Positions 35,083 through 44,171 of a stretch of DNA of 64,000 nt are shown in pieces. Source of the stretch: RBG-13-43-22 sp040755035 (GTDB lineage: Bacteria; Desulfobacterota; RBG-13-43-22); assembly GCA_040755035.1 (NCBI GenBank), contig JBFMBU010000030.1, forward strand, positions 47,080 through 111,079. The letters run 5' to 3'. The position numbers and the translations under genes are program-made. The stretch's first letter is position 1; every line of letters starts with the position of its first letter. A model generated the notes under the pieces. It saw only the letters and a program-made list of their open reading frames with translations. It ran no database searches and had not been told where the DNA came from.

Positions 35083-36633
35083 ATGAGTTGGGAAAAGGAA
35101 GTTAAAGAAATCACCCGGCGGATGGAAATTTCCAAACAAATGGGGGGGCCGGAAAACGTGGCCCGCCATCATCAGTCCGGAAAATTGACGGTCAGGGAAC
35201 GCATCGACCAGGTCCTCGATCAGGGGAGTTTTCGGGAGATCGGAGGCCTCACCGGCTCGGCCAAATATGATGCCCAGGGGAACCTGCTGGATTTTACACC
35301 GGCCAATATAGTCATCGGCAGCGGTCGGATCAACCAGCGGAGGGTCGTGGTCTCCGGAGAAGACTTCACCATCCGGGGAGGTTCATCGGAGAGCACCGTT
35401 TCGGAAAAATGGATCTGGGCCGAACGCCTGGCCGCAGAGATGCAGATTCCTATGGTCCGTCTGGTGGATACGGCCGGAGGCAGCGTAAAACTGCTGGAGA
35501 AGGCGGGAGCAACCAAACTGCCGGGTTATCCCAACAATGATTCCCGGAACTTATTGGGCCTCATTCCGGTAGTGGCCGCAGCGCTTGGTTCTGTTGCCGG
35601 CCTGGGGGCGGCTCGAGTGGTGGGGGCCCATTTTTCAGTCATGGTCAAAGAAAAAAGCCAAGTCTTCGCCGCCGGACCTTTTGTCGTCACGCCGGCCACC
35701 GGAGAAAATCTGACCAAGGAGGATCTTGGGGGGTACAAAGTCCATACCAGGGGCAGCGGGGTCGTTGACAACGAGGCCGAGAGTGAAGCCGATGCCTTCA
35801 TTCAGATCCGCACTTTTCTCTCTTTCATGCCCCAGAATGCCTTTCAGCTTCCTCCCCGGGAAATTCCCACCGATGATCCCAATCGAAGAGAGGAATCGCT
35901 TCTCTCGGCCATTCCCAATGACCGCCGAAAGAGTTACAACAGTCGCAAAATCCTCAAAGCGGTCTTTGATCACGATTCCCTTTTCGAAATCGGACGCTAT
36001 CAAGGCCCTTCGATCATTTCCATGTTCGGGAGATTAAACGGCTATCCGGTTGGTATCATGGCCAGTGATCCCAACTATCTGGGAGGGGCCTTAACCGCCC
36101 AGGCTGCTGAAAAAATGACCCGTTTTGTGGACCTCTGCGACAGTTTTCATATTCCCATCGTAAATTTCGTGGATCAGCCCGGGGTGATGATAGGACGGGA
36201 GGCGGAGAAACAGGGGACCATTCGAAAAGCGATCCGGGCCCTCGAGGCCATCGAACAGACCCAGATACCCTGGGTGGCCATCCTGGTTCGAAAGGCCTTC
36301 GGTGTCGCCGGATCGGGTTATGGGCGGCAAAGGGACCTTAACCTGCGCTATGCCTGGCCCTCCGGCTTTTGGGGTTCGATTCCGGTCGAGGGAGGGGTGC
36401 AGGCCGCCTATTGGAAGGAAATTCAGGCCGCCGAAGACCCTGAGGCGCGATTGAAAGAACTGATCAAGTATTACCATGATTTTGAATCGCCTTTTCGGAC
36501 AGCCGAGCGTTTCGGCGTTCAGGATATCATCGACCCCCGCGAAACCCGTCCGATCCTCTGCGATTGGGTGGAACAGGCATACGAAGTACTGCCCCGGCAA
36601 CTCGGCCCGGTATTTCGAACCATGCGCTGCTGA
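35083..36633 (+). CDS. Biotin-dependent acyl-CoA carboxyltransferase (PccB/MmdA-like) 1
   Basis: A 516-residue carboxyltransferase with both crotonase-like halves. The start matches the family (KLTVRERIDQVLDQGSF). The first oxyanion site lies around LVDTAGGSVKL, the second in the FVDQPGVMIGREAEKQG region. Such proteins move carboxyl groups between carboxybiotin and acyl-CoA and belong to propionyl-/methylmalonyl-CoA carboxylases, decarboxylases or transcarboxylases. AAGGAGCGG precedes the ATG. No biotin carboxylase gene is in the window, so the direction of the reaction is open. An acyl-CoA ligase follows after 21 bases. Confidence 0.88.
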   Translation: MSWEKEVKEITRRMEISKQMGGPENVARHHQSGKLTVRERIDQVLDQGSFREIGGLTGSAKYDAQGNLLDFTPANIVIGSGRINQRRVVVSGEDFTIRGGSSESTVSEKWIWAERLAAEMQIPMVRLVDTAGGSVKLLEKAGATKLPGYPNNDSRNLLGLIPVVAAALGSVAGLGAARVVGAHFSVMVKEKSQVFAAGPFVVTPATGENLTKEDLGGYKVHTRGSGVVDNEAESEADAFIQIRTFLSFMPQNAFQLPPREIPTDDPNRREESLLSAIPNDRRKSYNSRKILKAVFDHDSLFEIGRYQGPSIISMFGRLNGYPVGIMASDPNYLGGALTAQAAEKMTRFVDLCDSFHIPIVNFVDQPGVMIGREAEKQGTIRKAIRALEAIEQTQIPWVAILVRKAFGVAGSGYGRQRDLNLRYAWPSGFWGSIPVEGGVQAAYWKEIQAAEDPEARLKELIKYYHDFESPFRTAERFGVQDIIDPRETRPILCDWVEQAYEVLPRQLGPVFRTMRC

Positions 36634-36654
36634 TCCGGTAGGAAATGGACGATA

Positions 36655-38208
36655 ATGAATCCCAATTTGCTTTATACCTTTGCCCTTGAACGCTACCCGG
36701 AGCAGACCGCCATCATTTTCAACGAACAGCGGCTGACCTTTCGCCAGTTTCAGTGCCGCTCCAATAAGCTCGGCAACGCCCTTCTGAATCTTGGACTTAA
36801 AAAGGGCCAAAAGGTGGCCGTTTTGTTGCAAAACAGCCTCGAACTGGCTGAAAGCCTGACCGGCATATCCAAGGCCGGACTGGCTATCGTTCCCCTGAAT
36901 GCCCGGCAAAGCGGTCCGGAACATGCCTATATTTTACATGATGCCGAGGCTGACGCCCTGATCGTCGGGGAATCCTTCTTTGAGGTTGTCGAACCCTTTT
37001 TATCCGATATCCCTCGCTTGAAACACCTCATCCGGGTAGGTGGGGGGAAAAATGGATTGGACTACCACGAACTGGTTGATCCTCAATCAGAAACCCTCCC
37101 TGAAATAGAAGTCCAGGAAGAGGATATCGACCGTATTCATTATACCTCCGGGACCACGGGAAAACCCAAAGGGGTGGTGGGAACCTTCGGGATTACTTAT
37201 CATCGCCTGGTCAACGCCTGGATCAACCTGGATCAGCCGATAGGACCGGGCGATATCAATCTGAACATCGGCCCCCTGACCCATGCCGCCGGGTTCATGA
37301 TGAGCATCTACTCCCTGCGCGGGGCGGCCAATGTCATCCTGGATAAATTTGATATCGATCTGGTCCTGCAAACCATAGAAAAAGAAAAGGTGACCGCGGT
37401 CCTGTTCATTCCGACCATGATGAATATGATCCTGATGCATCCCCATTTGCATCGCTATGACCTGAGCAGCCTCAAGCGCATCTGGTACGGAACGGCGCCC
37501 ATGGCCCCGGAAAAAATCAAGGAAGGGATCAAGATCTTCGGCAATATTTTTCGGCAAAATTACGGATTAACCGAGGCCCCGCAGCCGATCCTTTTTTTAG
37601 GGCCCGAAGATCATATCATCGAAGGAACCGAGAAAGAAAAGAGACGGCTGGCTTCGGCCGGAAAACCGGCCCTGGGGGTGGCGGTCAAAATCATCAAGGA
37701 GGATAATACGGAAATCAAACCCGGGGAAATCGGGGAGATCACCCTGCGGACCATCCAGGTGATGAAAGAATACTGGAAAAACCCCCAAGCCACGGCCGAA
37801 GCCTTCCGCGGGGGTTGGTTTCACACCGGAGATATGGCCACGGTCGACGATGACGGGTTCATCTATATCATGGATCGCAAGCACGACATGATCATCAGCG
37901 GTGGTTTCAATATCTATCCCCGCGAGGTGGAGGACGCCATTATGACCCATCCCCTGGTGGCCGAAGCGGCGGTGATCGGTGTGCCGGATGAGGTTTGGGG
38001 GGAATCGGTCAAGGCCTTTGTGGTTTCCAAACCGGACAGTTCCGTCTCAACAGAGGAGATCATAGAAGTTTGCACAAGGCAACTGGCCGGCTATAAAAAA
38101 CCCAAAAGCATTGAATTTGTAGACGACCTCCCCAAAAACGCCTATGGTAAAGTGCTCCGTAAAAAGCTGAAGGAACCTTTTTGGCAGGGACGGGAACGAA
38201 GGGTGTAG
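36655..38208 (+). CDS. Acyl-CoA synthetase (AMP-forming, ANL family)
   Basis: A 517-residue ligase with the loop HYTSGTTGKPKGV, the NYGLTEAP motif, and the hinge and C-terminal signatures GWFHTGDMATVDDDG, SGGFNIYPREVE and the catalytic lysine in NAYGKVLRKKL. It activates a carboxylic acid with ATP and CoA. Its place between a carboxyltransferase and a TctABC uptake system suggests the imported acid as substrate. The exact acid cannot be deduced from motifs. Confidence 0.9.
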   Translation: MNPNLLYTFALERYPEQTAIIFNEQRLTFRQFQCRSNKLGNALLNLGLKKGQKVAVLLQNSLELAESLTGISKAGLAIVPLNARQSGPEHAYILHDAEADALIVGESFFEVVEPFLSDIPRLKHLIRVGGGKNGLDYHELVDPQSETLPEIEVQEEDIDRIHYTSGTTGKPKGVVGTFGITYHRLVNAWINLDQPIGPGDINLNIGPLTHAAGFMMSIYSLRGAANVILDKFDIDLVLQTIEKEKVTAVLFIPTMMNMILMHPHLHRYDLSSLKRIWYGTAPMAPEKIKEGIKIFGNIFRQNYGLTEAPQPILFLGPEDHIIEGTEKEKRRLASAGKPALGVAVKIIKEDNTEIKPGEIGEITLRTIQVMKEYWKNPQATAEAFRGGWFHTGDMATVDDDGFIYIMDRKHDMIISGGFNIYPREVEDAIMTHPLVAEAAVIGVPDEVWGESVKAFVVSKPDSSVSTEEIIEVCTRQLAGYKKPKSIEFVDDLPKNAYGKVLRKKLKEPFWQGRERRV

Positions 38209-38256
38209 GCAGGAAGGTGGTCAGATACGATTTTGGCCTCAAAAAGAAGCCCTCTT

Positions 38257-38736
38257 ATGAAAAAAATAAAAGCCCGAATCAAGCCTGACCTGATCGTTTA
38301 TGGCATCCTCACTGCCTTTGCAGCCGTCATGCTTTTCCCTTCCCTAGACCTTGGATTAGGGGAAAAAGGAAACCTTGGACCGGGGCTTCTTCCTTTTATC
38401 GCCTCTATTTGTATTTTGGTCACAGGCTCTACGCTGGGCATTTCAAGTTTACTGAAAAAAGCAAGGGCCGGTCCTTCCCCTGAGAACGATGTCCTTGGCC
38501 GTAAAGAATGGCTCCAGGCTGCAGGAATTTTGTTCATTTTCTCCCTATGGCCCCTTTTGGTGGGATTTGCCGGTTATATCTGGCCGACCCTTTTGGTGTC
38601 CTTCGGGTTGGCCAAAGCAGTTGGGTACAAATCCTGGAAGCAACCCGTCATATTCAGTGTGCTGATTACCGCCTTTATCTGGCTTATTTTCGGAGTTCTA
38701 TTTCATTTGGATTTGCCGTCAGGGTTTTCTTTTTAA
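38257..38736 (+). CDS. tctB: Tripartite tricarboxylate transporter small subunit TctB
   Basis: About 159 residues from the ATG at 38257 (a TTG at 38233 is an alternative). Four membrane helices, with the typical amphipathic opening PDLIVYGILTAFAAVMLFPS and a GLGEKGNLGPGLLPF loop as in TctB proteins. It lies about 50 bases after the ligase and 100 bases before tctA. TctB is the small, poorly conserved membrane subunit of TTT importers. Confidence 0.82.
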   Translation: MKKIKARIKPDLIVYGILTAFAAVMLFPSLDLGLGEKGNLGPGLLPFIASICILVTGSTLGISSLLKKARAGPSPENDVLGRKEWLQAAGILFIFSLWPLLVGFAGYIWPTLLVSFGLAKAVGYKSWKQPVIFSVLITAFIWLIFGVLFHLDLPSGFSF

Positions 38737-38834
38737 ACCCCCTGGGGCCGGCCGAAGGCTGAACCTGGAATCCGACTTTAGAACCAAAGGTTTTCCTAAC
38801 TACCCATTGGCTCGGTATCATTTGGGGAGGGATC

Positions 38835-40334
38835 GTGTCCGGAATAGAATATCTCTGGGATGGATTTCAAGTCGCCCTTGCCCCGGCAAATTTTTTAATG
38901 TGTCTGGTCGGGGTGATCCTGGGAACTCTGGTAGGGGTGTTACCGGGGCTGGGCCCGATAGAGGCCATGGCCATTATGTTGCCGATCAGTATTCATTATG
39001 GGCCTCTGGCGGGACTGATCCTGCTGGCCGGGGTCTGGTATGGGGCCCAGTATGGTGGATCGACCACCTCTATTCTGGTCAATATCCCCGGAGAAGCCTC
39101 CTCGGTGATTACCACTATTGAAGGGTATCAGATGACCAGAAAGGGCCGGGCCGGGGCGGCATTGGCTGTTTCGGCCGTCGGGTCCTTTTTTGCCGGTACT
39201 CTCGGAATTGTCATCCTGCAGTTATTTACCCCACCCTTAGCCGCTGCGGCCCTCTCCTTCGGGCCGCCGGAATATCTGGCCATCATGTTATTAGCTTTTG
39301 TCGCCCTTTCGACCCTTTCCGGGGATAATCCTTTTAAAGGAACCTTGATGATCGCCCTGGGAGCCTTTCTGAGCACGGTCGGAATAGACCGGATTGCCGG
39401 GGTTCAACGGTTTACCATGGGGATTCCGAATATGATGTACGGAATCCATTTTGTTCCTGTTGCCGTCGGCTTATTTGGAATTGCCGAGGTAATTCGGCTG
39501 GCACTGAAACCCTATACCCCCACCTCCCTCAAATCCGTCCGCTTCCGAGAACTCTATCCGAACCGGGAAGAAATCCGACGGTCCATTATCCCTATTATTC
39601 GCGGTTCTTTCATCGGCTCACTTTTCGGATTGTTGCCCGGCACACCTGCCGTTCTGGCCTCGTTCACCTCGTACAGTGTTGAAAAAAGCCTTTCACCAAA
39701 AAAGGAGGAATTCGGCCATGGCGCCATCGAAGGCGTGGCCGGGCCGGAGTCAGCCAACAATTCGGCTGTGGTGCTGGCCCTGGTCCCTCTTCTCTGCTTG
39801 GGCATCCCTTTCGCCCCCGTGGCCGCACTGCTTCTGGCCGGCCTTCAATTGCACAATATAACTCCAGGTCCCTTGTTTATTCAGGAAAACCCTTCTATTT
39901 TTTGGGGTTTTGTCGCGGCCATGTACCTGGGAAACTTTCTTCTCCTGGTTTTGAATCTCCCCCTTGTCGGTCTTTTTGCCCGCGTGGCCACCCTCCGGCC
40001 CCGGGTATTAATACCTATTATCGGAATCCTCTGTTTATTAGGGGCCTACATGACCCGCATGGCCTTATTCGATGTCTGGGTCATGATCGCAGCAGGTATC
40101 GCCGGCTTTTTTCTGAACCACCTGGGATTTCCTTTGATCCCTCTAATTCTCGGAATGGTTCTCGGAAATATCTTGGAAGATAATCTCCGTGTGACCACCC
40201 AGTGGCTGAATGGAGACTTCGCTCTCCTCTTAACCCGTCCCATTGCCCTGGCCATCCTGGCCCTGATACCCATTTATATCCTTTTCATCCGTTTGGCGGG
40301 TAAAAAGGTCCTTAGGAGCGGCATCAAGGACTAA
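38835..40334 (+). CDS. tctA: Tripartite tricarboxylate transporter large permease TctA
   Basis: A 499-residue protein with about twelve membrane helices, GTG start behind GGGGAGGG. Family signatures are clear: LVGVLPGLGPIEAMAIMLPI and WYGAQYGGSTTSILVNIPGE near the N-terminus, and a second copy of the GLLPGTPAVLASF motif in the second half. It forms the translocation channel of the TctABC secondary importer for carboxylates. Confidence 0.95.
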   Translation: MSGIEYLWDGFQVALAPANFLMCLVGVILGTLVGVLPGLGPIEAMAIMLPISIHYGPLAGLILLAGVWYGAQYGGSTTSILVNIPGEASSVITTIEGYQMTRKGRAGAALAVSAVGSFFAGTLGIVILQLFTPPLAAAALSFGPPEYLAIMLLAFVALSTLSGDNPFKGTLMIALGAFLSTVGIDRIAGVQRFTMGIPNMMYGIHFVPVAVGLFGIAEVIRLALKPYTPTSLKSVRFRELYPNREEIRRSIIPIIRGSFIGSLFGLLPGTPAVLASFTSYSVEKSLSPKKEEFGHGAIEGVAGPESANNSAVVLALVPLLCLGIPFAPVAALLLAGLQLHNITPGPLFIQENPSIFWGFVAAMYLGNFLLLVLNLPLVGLFARVATLRPRVLIPIIGILCLLGAYMTRMALFDVWVMIAAGIAGFFLNHLGFPLIPLILGMVLGNILEDNLRVTTQWLNGDFALLLTRPIALAILALIPIYILFIRLAGKKVLRSGIKD

Positions 40335-40357
40335 TTAACGTTTTGAAACTCAGTTTG

Positions 40358-40475
40358 TTTGTGTCATTTCCGGTCGATCGAGCCGCTCGACGGTGTCGAG
40401 CTTTTGAAAAGGCTCCTCGTCAGGAGCCGTAAGTCGATCCTTAGTAAAGGTCCCCCTGCGGAGACCGGATCGAAA
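40358..40475. repeat. Hairpin-rich intergenic segment between tctA and tctC
   Basis: Contains two perfect 7-bp hairpins: gctcgac/gtcgagc (40385-40391, 40395-40401) and ggctcct/aggagcc (40411-40417, 40422-40428). It opens with gtgtcatttccggtcg, similar to the start of the element at 8803. The two hairpins could lower downstream read-through or protect the upstream mRNA, and give tctC a different expression level from tctA. Confidence 0.5.
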
Positions 40476-40632
40476 CACCTGGATGCAAGTTTGGAGCTCT
40501 TGCCAGGACCCCTTTTTTATAAAGGAGCTAAGGGTCCGGGATTGGACAACTCTTAAAAAAAGATCCCCAGTCCCTCTGGGTCAATATAAAAAAAGACACT
40601 TAAAACGTAAAAAACAAAAGGAGGTTTCAAAA

Positions 40633-41592
40633 ATGAAAAAATTTATTTTTGTTTTGATCCTGACTGTTTTTTGTTTCGGACTGTCGCAAACCGGGGTTTG
40701 GGCCTATCCGGAAAAACCGATCAAATTGATCATTGGCTATGAGGCCGGGAGCGCGACGGATCTGATCGGGCGGACTTTTTTTAAACTTATGGAGAAAGAG
40801 CTGGGGCAGCCCTTTATGATTGTTAATAAACCAGGAGCCGCCAGTGCCCTGGCCTTAAGGGAACTCCTGGATGCCAAAGCCGACGGCTACACCCTGGGAA
40901 TGAGCTGTTCGGTCAACGTGCTAAAAATTATGGGGCAGCTCCCCAAGACCCATCACGATTTTGATGTGATCGGAATTCCTTTGCTCACCGGATCGGTATT
41001 AGCCGTACCGGCCAAAAGTCCTTTCCAATCCACAAAAGAGCTGGTCGATTATGCCCGGAGCAATCCGGAAAAACTCCGCCTGTCCACCACTTCAAAAGGA
41101 GCGGTGTTCTGGATTCACTCCCGGTACTTTGAACGACTGACTGGAGCCAAGTTCAACCTGATCAGCAACCCCGGCGGAGCCAGTTTCATCGCCACTCAAT
41201 TAGGGGGAGCCCATGCCGACTTGGGATTTGCAGCCTACCGGCCTCTTCAGGGGCAGATAAAAGCCGGAAATATACGCCTGCTCGGGGTAACTACGGAAAA
41301 ACGGGTGGCGGCCTTTCCCGATTTGCCGACCTTGAAAGAGCAGGGATACAACATGATTGTATCAGGCTGGGCCTCGATTCTGGCCCCCAAGGGTCTCCCG
41401 CCGGACATCTACAAAAAACTGGTTGCGGCCCATGCCAAATTGGTGGGAATAACGGAGTGGCAGGATTTTTGTAATGCCACGGGGAGTGTCGGCTATCCGG
41501 AGTACACCGGGGAAGGGGCCATCAAATTTATGGATCAGGATGCCGAAATTCAAAAGCCGATCCTGGAGGAAATTGGAGCGGTAAAAAAATAA
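40633..41592 (+). CDS. tctC: Tripartite tricarboxylate transporter substrate-binding protein TctC
   Basis: A 319-residue periplasmic binding protein. The ATG at 40633 has AAGGAGG nine bases upstream and starts a clear signal peptide (hydrophobic 3-20, cleavage after VWA); the in-frame extension upstream is non-coding. The mature part begins YPEKPIKLIIGYEAGSATDL and has the TctC/Bug-type GGASFIATQLGGAHADLGF loop and the late TLKEQGYNMIVSGWASILAP segment. It captures a carboxylate for TctAB. Separation from tctA by about 300 bases is unusual but the order is standard. Confidence 0.93.
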   Translation: MKKFIFVLILTVFCFGLSQTGVWAYPEKPIKLIIGYEAGSATDLIGRTFFKLMEKELGQPFMIVNKPGAASALALRELLDAKADGYTLGMSCSVNVLKIMGQLPKTHHDFDVIGIPLLTGSVLAVPAKSPFQSTKELVDYARSNPEKLRLSTTSKGAVFWIHSRYFERLTGAKFNLISNPGGASFIATQLGGAHADLGFAAYRPLQGQIKAGNIRLLGVTTEKRVAAFPDLPTLKEQGYNMIVSGWASILAPKGLPPDIYKKLVAAHAKLVGITEWQDFCNATGSVGYPEYTGEGAIKFMDQDAEIQKPILEEIGAVKK

Positions 41593-41639
41593 CAGGATGT
41601 GGAAAAACTCATTTTTTAAGGAAAGGAATTGTTTTCCCA

Positions 41640-43175
41640 ATGAGCCACGCTGAAAAATTAGAACTTTTCGAAAAGAAGAGAAAACACCAGGTAGGCATGG
41701 GCGGGCCCAAGAAACTTGAGGCCCGCAAAGCCGCCGGGAAGCTGAACGTTCGGGAAAGGATCCAATACTTTTTTGATCCAGGTTCATTTCAGGAGCTGGG
41801 GCTCTTTACCCATTCGGAATGGCCGGGGCAGGAAGAGCGTTCCCCCACCGACGGTAAACTCAGCGGCAGCGGTTTGGTCCAGGGGCGGACAGTGCTCACC
41901 GTTGCCAATGATATGACGGTCCTGGGGGCCTCCAGTGCCTCGACCAACATGAAAAAGATCGACTACGTCCGATCCCTCAGTTGTGAAAAGGGGCTCCCTC
42001 TGGTCTTTCTGGGGGAATCGACCGGATCGCGCATGCCCGATTCCATGGGGGCCTTTGGCATGGGGCACGGCGGACAGAACCCGGCCCAGTACCGCCGGCT
42101 GCGGGAAGCCCCCTGGTTATCGGTGCTTCTTGGTCCCTGCTATGGCAGTTCAAGTTGGTACACGGCCTTGTCCGATATCAGTGTCATGCAAAAAGGTTCG
42201 ATCATGGCCGTTTCCAGTCCCAAAGTGACCCAGCTGGCCACCGGGGAGAACACCCCTTCTGAAGCGTTGGGCGGCTGGAGGGTGCACGCGGAAATTACCG
42301 GAATGATCGACGCCGTCGGGGACAGCGAAGAACAATGTCTGGACCTGGCCAAACGGTTTTTAAGCTATCTGCCAACCAACGCGCAAGAACGCCCGCCGAA
42401 GACAGCGGTCCCGGAAGGATCGGGCCAGGATATGGACCGCATTTTAGAATTTCTTCCGGAACAGACCTCCAAGGCCTATGATATGGAAAAAATCATCCGG
42501 ACCATCATCGATCTCCAGTCTTTCCAGGAATTGAAAGCCCGGTTCGCCAGGCCCTGCATCACTGCTTTGGCCAGACTGAACGGGGAGGCGGTGGGGATCG
42601 TGGCCAATAATCCGCTCTATGGGGCCGGGGCCCTGACCGCTGACTGCTGTGACAAAATCACCGGTTTTCTGGTCCTCTGCGATTCCTACAATATCCCTAT
42701 TATCCAGTTCGTGGATAATCCCGGGTTCATGATCGGAAAGGCCGGGGAATATAAAAAAGTCGTGGGAAAGATCATGAACTGGATGAATGCCCTTTCCCTG
42801 GTTACCGTTCCGGTTCTGACCGTGGTCATCGGAAAGACGTATGGCCAGGCCTATCTGAATATGGGGGGCGGGAAATATTCCAGTGCCTTTGTGGCCTGGC
42901 CCACGGCCGAAATCAGCTTTATGGGTCTCGAACCGGGAATCAATGTGGTCTACAATATAAAAAAGACTGAAGACCCGGAAAAATTCCAGGAACTGCTCGA
43001 TCAGATGGGGAAGGCTACCGAACCTTATGATGCCGCCGGTATTTTCGGGCTGACCGATGTCATCCATCCGGCGGAAACCCGTGATTACCTGACAAAGATG
43101 CTGGATCTGCATTACAACCGTTTTTCCGGGGGGATCGGTCGCCATTTGCTCCACAACTGGCCGACCACCTACTAA
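41640..43175 (+). CDS. Biotin-dependent acyl-CoA carboxyltransferase 2
   Basis: A 511-residue carboxyltransferase, a paralogue of the one at 35083 but clearly different. It opens KLNVRERIQYFFDPGSF, has a first oxyanion region at FLGESTGSRMPDSMGAFGMG and a second at FVDNPGFMIGKAGEYKK. Two separate carboxyltransferases in one operon suit either a transcarboxylase, in which one enzyme unloads and the other loads carboxybiotin, or two substrates. A 34-codon gene for half a biotinyl domain follows after 25 bases. Confidence 0.87.
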   Translation: MSHAEKLELFEKKRKHQVGMGGPKKLEARKAAGKLNVRERIQYFFDPGSFQELGLFTHSEWPGQEERSPTDGKLSGSGLVQGRTVLTVANDMTVLGASSASTNMKKIDYVRSLSCEKGLPLVFLGESTGSRMPDSMGAFGMGHGGQNPAQYRRLREAPWLSVLLGPCYGSSSWYTALSDISVMQKGSIMAVSSPKVTQLATGENTPSEALGGWRVHAEITGMIDAVGDSEEQCLDLAKRFLSYLPTNAQERPPKTAVPEGSGQDMDRILEFLPEQTSKAYDMEKIIRTIIDLQSFQELKARFARPCITALARLNGEAVGIVANNPLYGAGALTADCCDKITGFLVLCDSYNIPIIQFVDNPGFMIGKAGEYKKVVGKIMNWMNALSLVTVPVLTVVIGKTYGQAYLNMGGGKYSSAFVAWPTAEISFMGLEPGINVVYNIKKTEDPEKFQELLDQMGKATEPYDAAGIFGLTDVIHPAETRDYLTKMLDLHYNRFSGGIGRHLLHNWPTTY

Positions 43176-43200
43176 GTCCCTCTAAAGAAAAGGAGAGAAT

Positions 43201-43305
43201 ATGGAAATGACGATATTGAGGAATACTGACGGGACCTTGAAGGGGATAAAGGTGGCGAAAAGGGAGTCGGTTGAGGCCGACCAGGTCTTGTTTATTATTG
43301 AATAG
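43201..43305 (+). CDS. 34-residue half biotinyl-domain protein
   Basis: A tiny gene with AAGGAGAG four bases upstream of ATG and a TAG stop. The peptide opens MEMTILRNTDG, continues with LKGIKV and ends ESVEADQVLFIIE. Residue for residue it aligns with the second half of a biotin carboxyl carrier domain, the part after the biotinylated AMKM motif (pattern: charged start, DG, K-I-V, V-E-A-x-Q-V-L, I-E). The AMKM lysine itself is absent, and a stop codon closes the frame six codons upstream. It may be a relic or a partner subunit completing a split domain. Confidence 0.6.
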   Translation: MEMTILRNTDGTLKGIKVAKRESVEADQVLFIIE

Positions 43306-43354
43306 AATTCCTGTTGTAGAATAAATTCTATCCACTTAGCCTTGAATTCTATTC
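43300..43354. repeat. Nested inverted repeats between half-carrier and crotonase genes
   Basis: A perfect 11-bp inverted repeat, GAATAGAATTC (43300-43310) and GAATTCTATTC (43344-43354). The left arm contains the stop codon of the small gene. A second palindrome, tagaat/attcta, lies in the loop (about 43316-43329). It could act as an attenuating hairpin before the crotonase gene. Confidence 0.55.
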
Positions 43355-43394
43355 TTAAGGTGCTATGCCTGTTTCAGGATTACGGGGGAGCGGC

Positions 43395-44171
43395 ATGAGT
43401 CTTTTGTATGAAAAAAAAGAAAAAATTGCGATCCTAACACTTAACCGTCCTGAGGTCCTTAATGCCATAAACCCGGATATGGCGGATAAACTGTTAAAGG
43501 CCTGGTTGGATTTCTCGAATGATCCTGAACTCTTGGTGCTGATCATAACCGGTGCGGGAGACAAGGCCTTTTGTGTCGGCGCGGATATCAAGGACCGGGA
43601 TCAAACCGGGCAGGATCCCCATCTTTCCCAGTTCTGGGGAGCGGGATTGAAAACCCCTATGCGAGGGATTGAAGTCAATAAACCGGTAATCGCAGCGATT
43701 AACGGTTATTGTCTGGGTGGAGGATTGGAATTGGCCCTGGTTTGTGACATCCGTATCGCCTCTGAAAATGCCCGTTTCGGACAACCGGAAATTAAAAGAG
43801 GCATCTTCCCCGGTATGGGCGCCACACAAAGGCTTCCGCGGTCCATGCCCTACAATCTGGCGGCCGAGCTTCTGCTGACCGGTGAACAAATCGATGCCCG
43901 CGAGGCCTACCGAATCGGTTTAATCAACCGTGTCCTACCTCTTGAACAGTTGATGAAGGCCGCCTGGGCCCTGGCGGAAACCATCAGCGATAATGCCCCC
44001 TTGGCCCTGAGAGCGGCCAAAGAGGCTTTGCTCAGAAGTTATGATCTGCCCCTGGAGCAAGGGCTGCGGCTGGAAGGCCTGCTTCGAAAAATTATCGGGG
44101 AAACCGAGGATGCCGGGGAAGGCCAGCGTGCCTTTATAGAACGGAGAAAACCGGAATTTAAAAACCGGTGA
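43395..44171 (+). CDS. Enoyl-CoA hydratase/isomerase (crotonase family)
   Basis: About 258 residues from the ATG at 43395, which follows GGGGGAG; an upstream in-frame ATG at 43365 would add ten non-conserved residues. Crotonase landmarks are LNRPEVLNAIN, the oxyanion stretch FCVGADIKD, INGYCLGGGLELAL and a second region FGQPEIKRGIFPGMGATQRL, with the Glu of QPE in the catalytic position. The FIERRKPEFKNR end is typical. It hydrates an enoyl-CoA, or acts as a decarboxylating crotonase, on a product of the operon's acyl-CoA chemistry. Confidence 0.87.
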   Translation: MSLLYEKKEKIAILTLNRPEVLNAINPDMADKLLKAWLDFSNDPELLVLIITGAGDKAFCVGADIKDRDQTGQDPHLSQFWGAGLKTPMRGIEVNKPVIAAINGYCLGGGLELALVCDIRIASENARFGQPEIKRGIFPGMGATQRLPRSMPYNLAAELLLTGEQIDAREAYRIGLINRVLPLEQLMKAAWALAETISDNAPLALRAAKEALLRSYDLPLEQGLRLEGLLRKIIGETEDAGEGQRAFIERRKPEFKNR

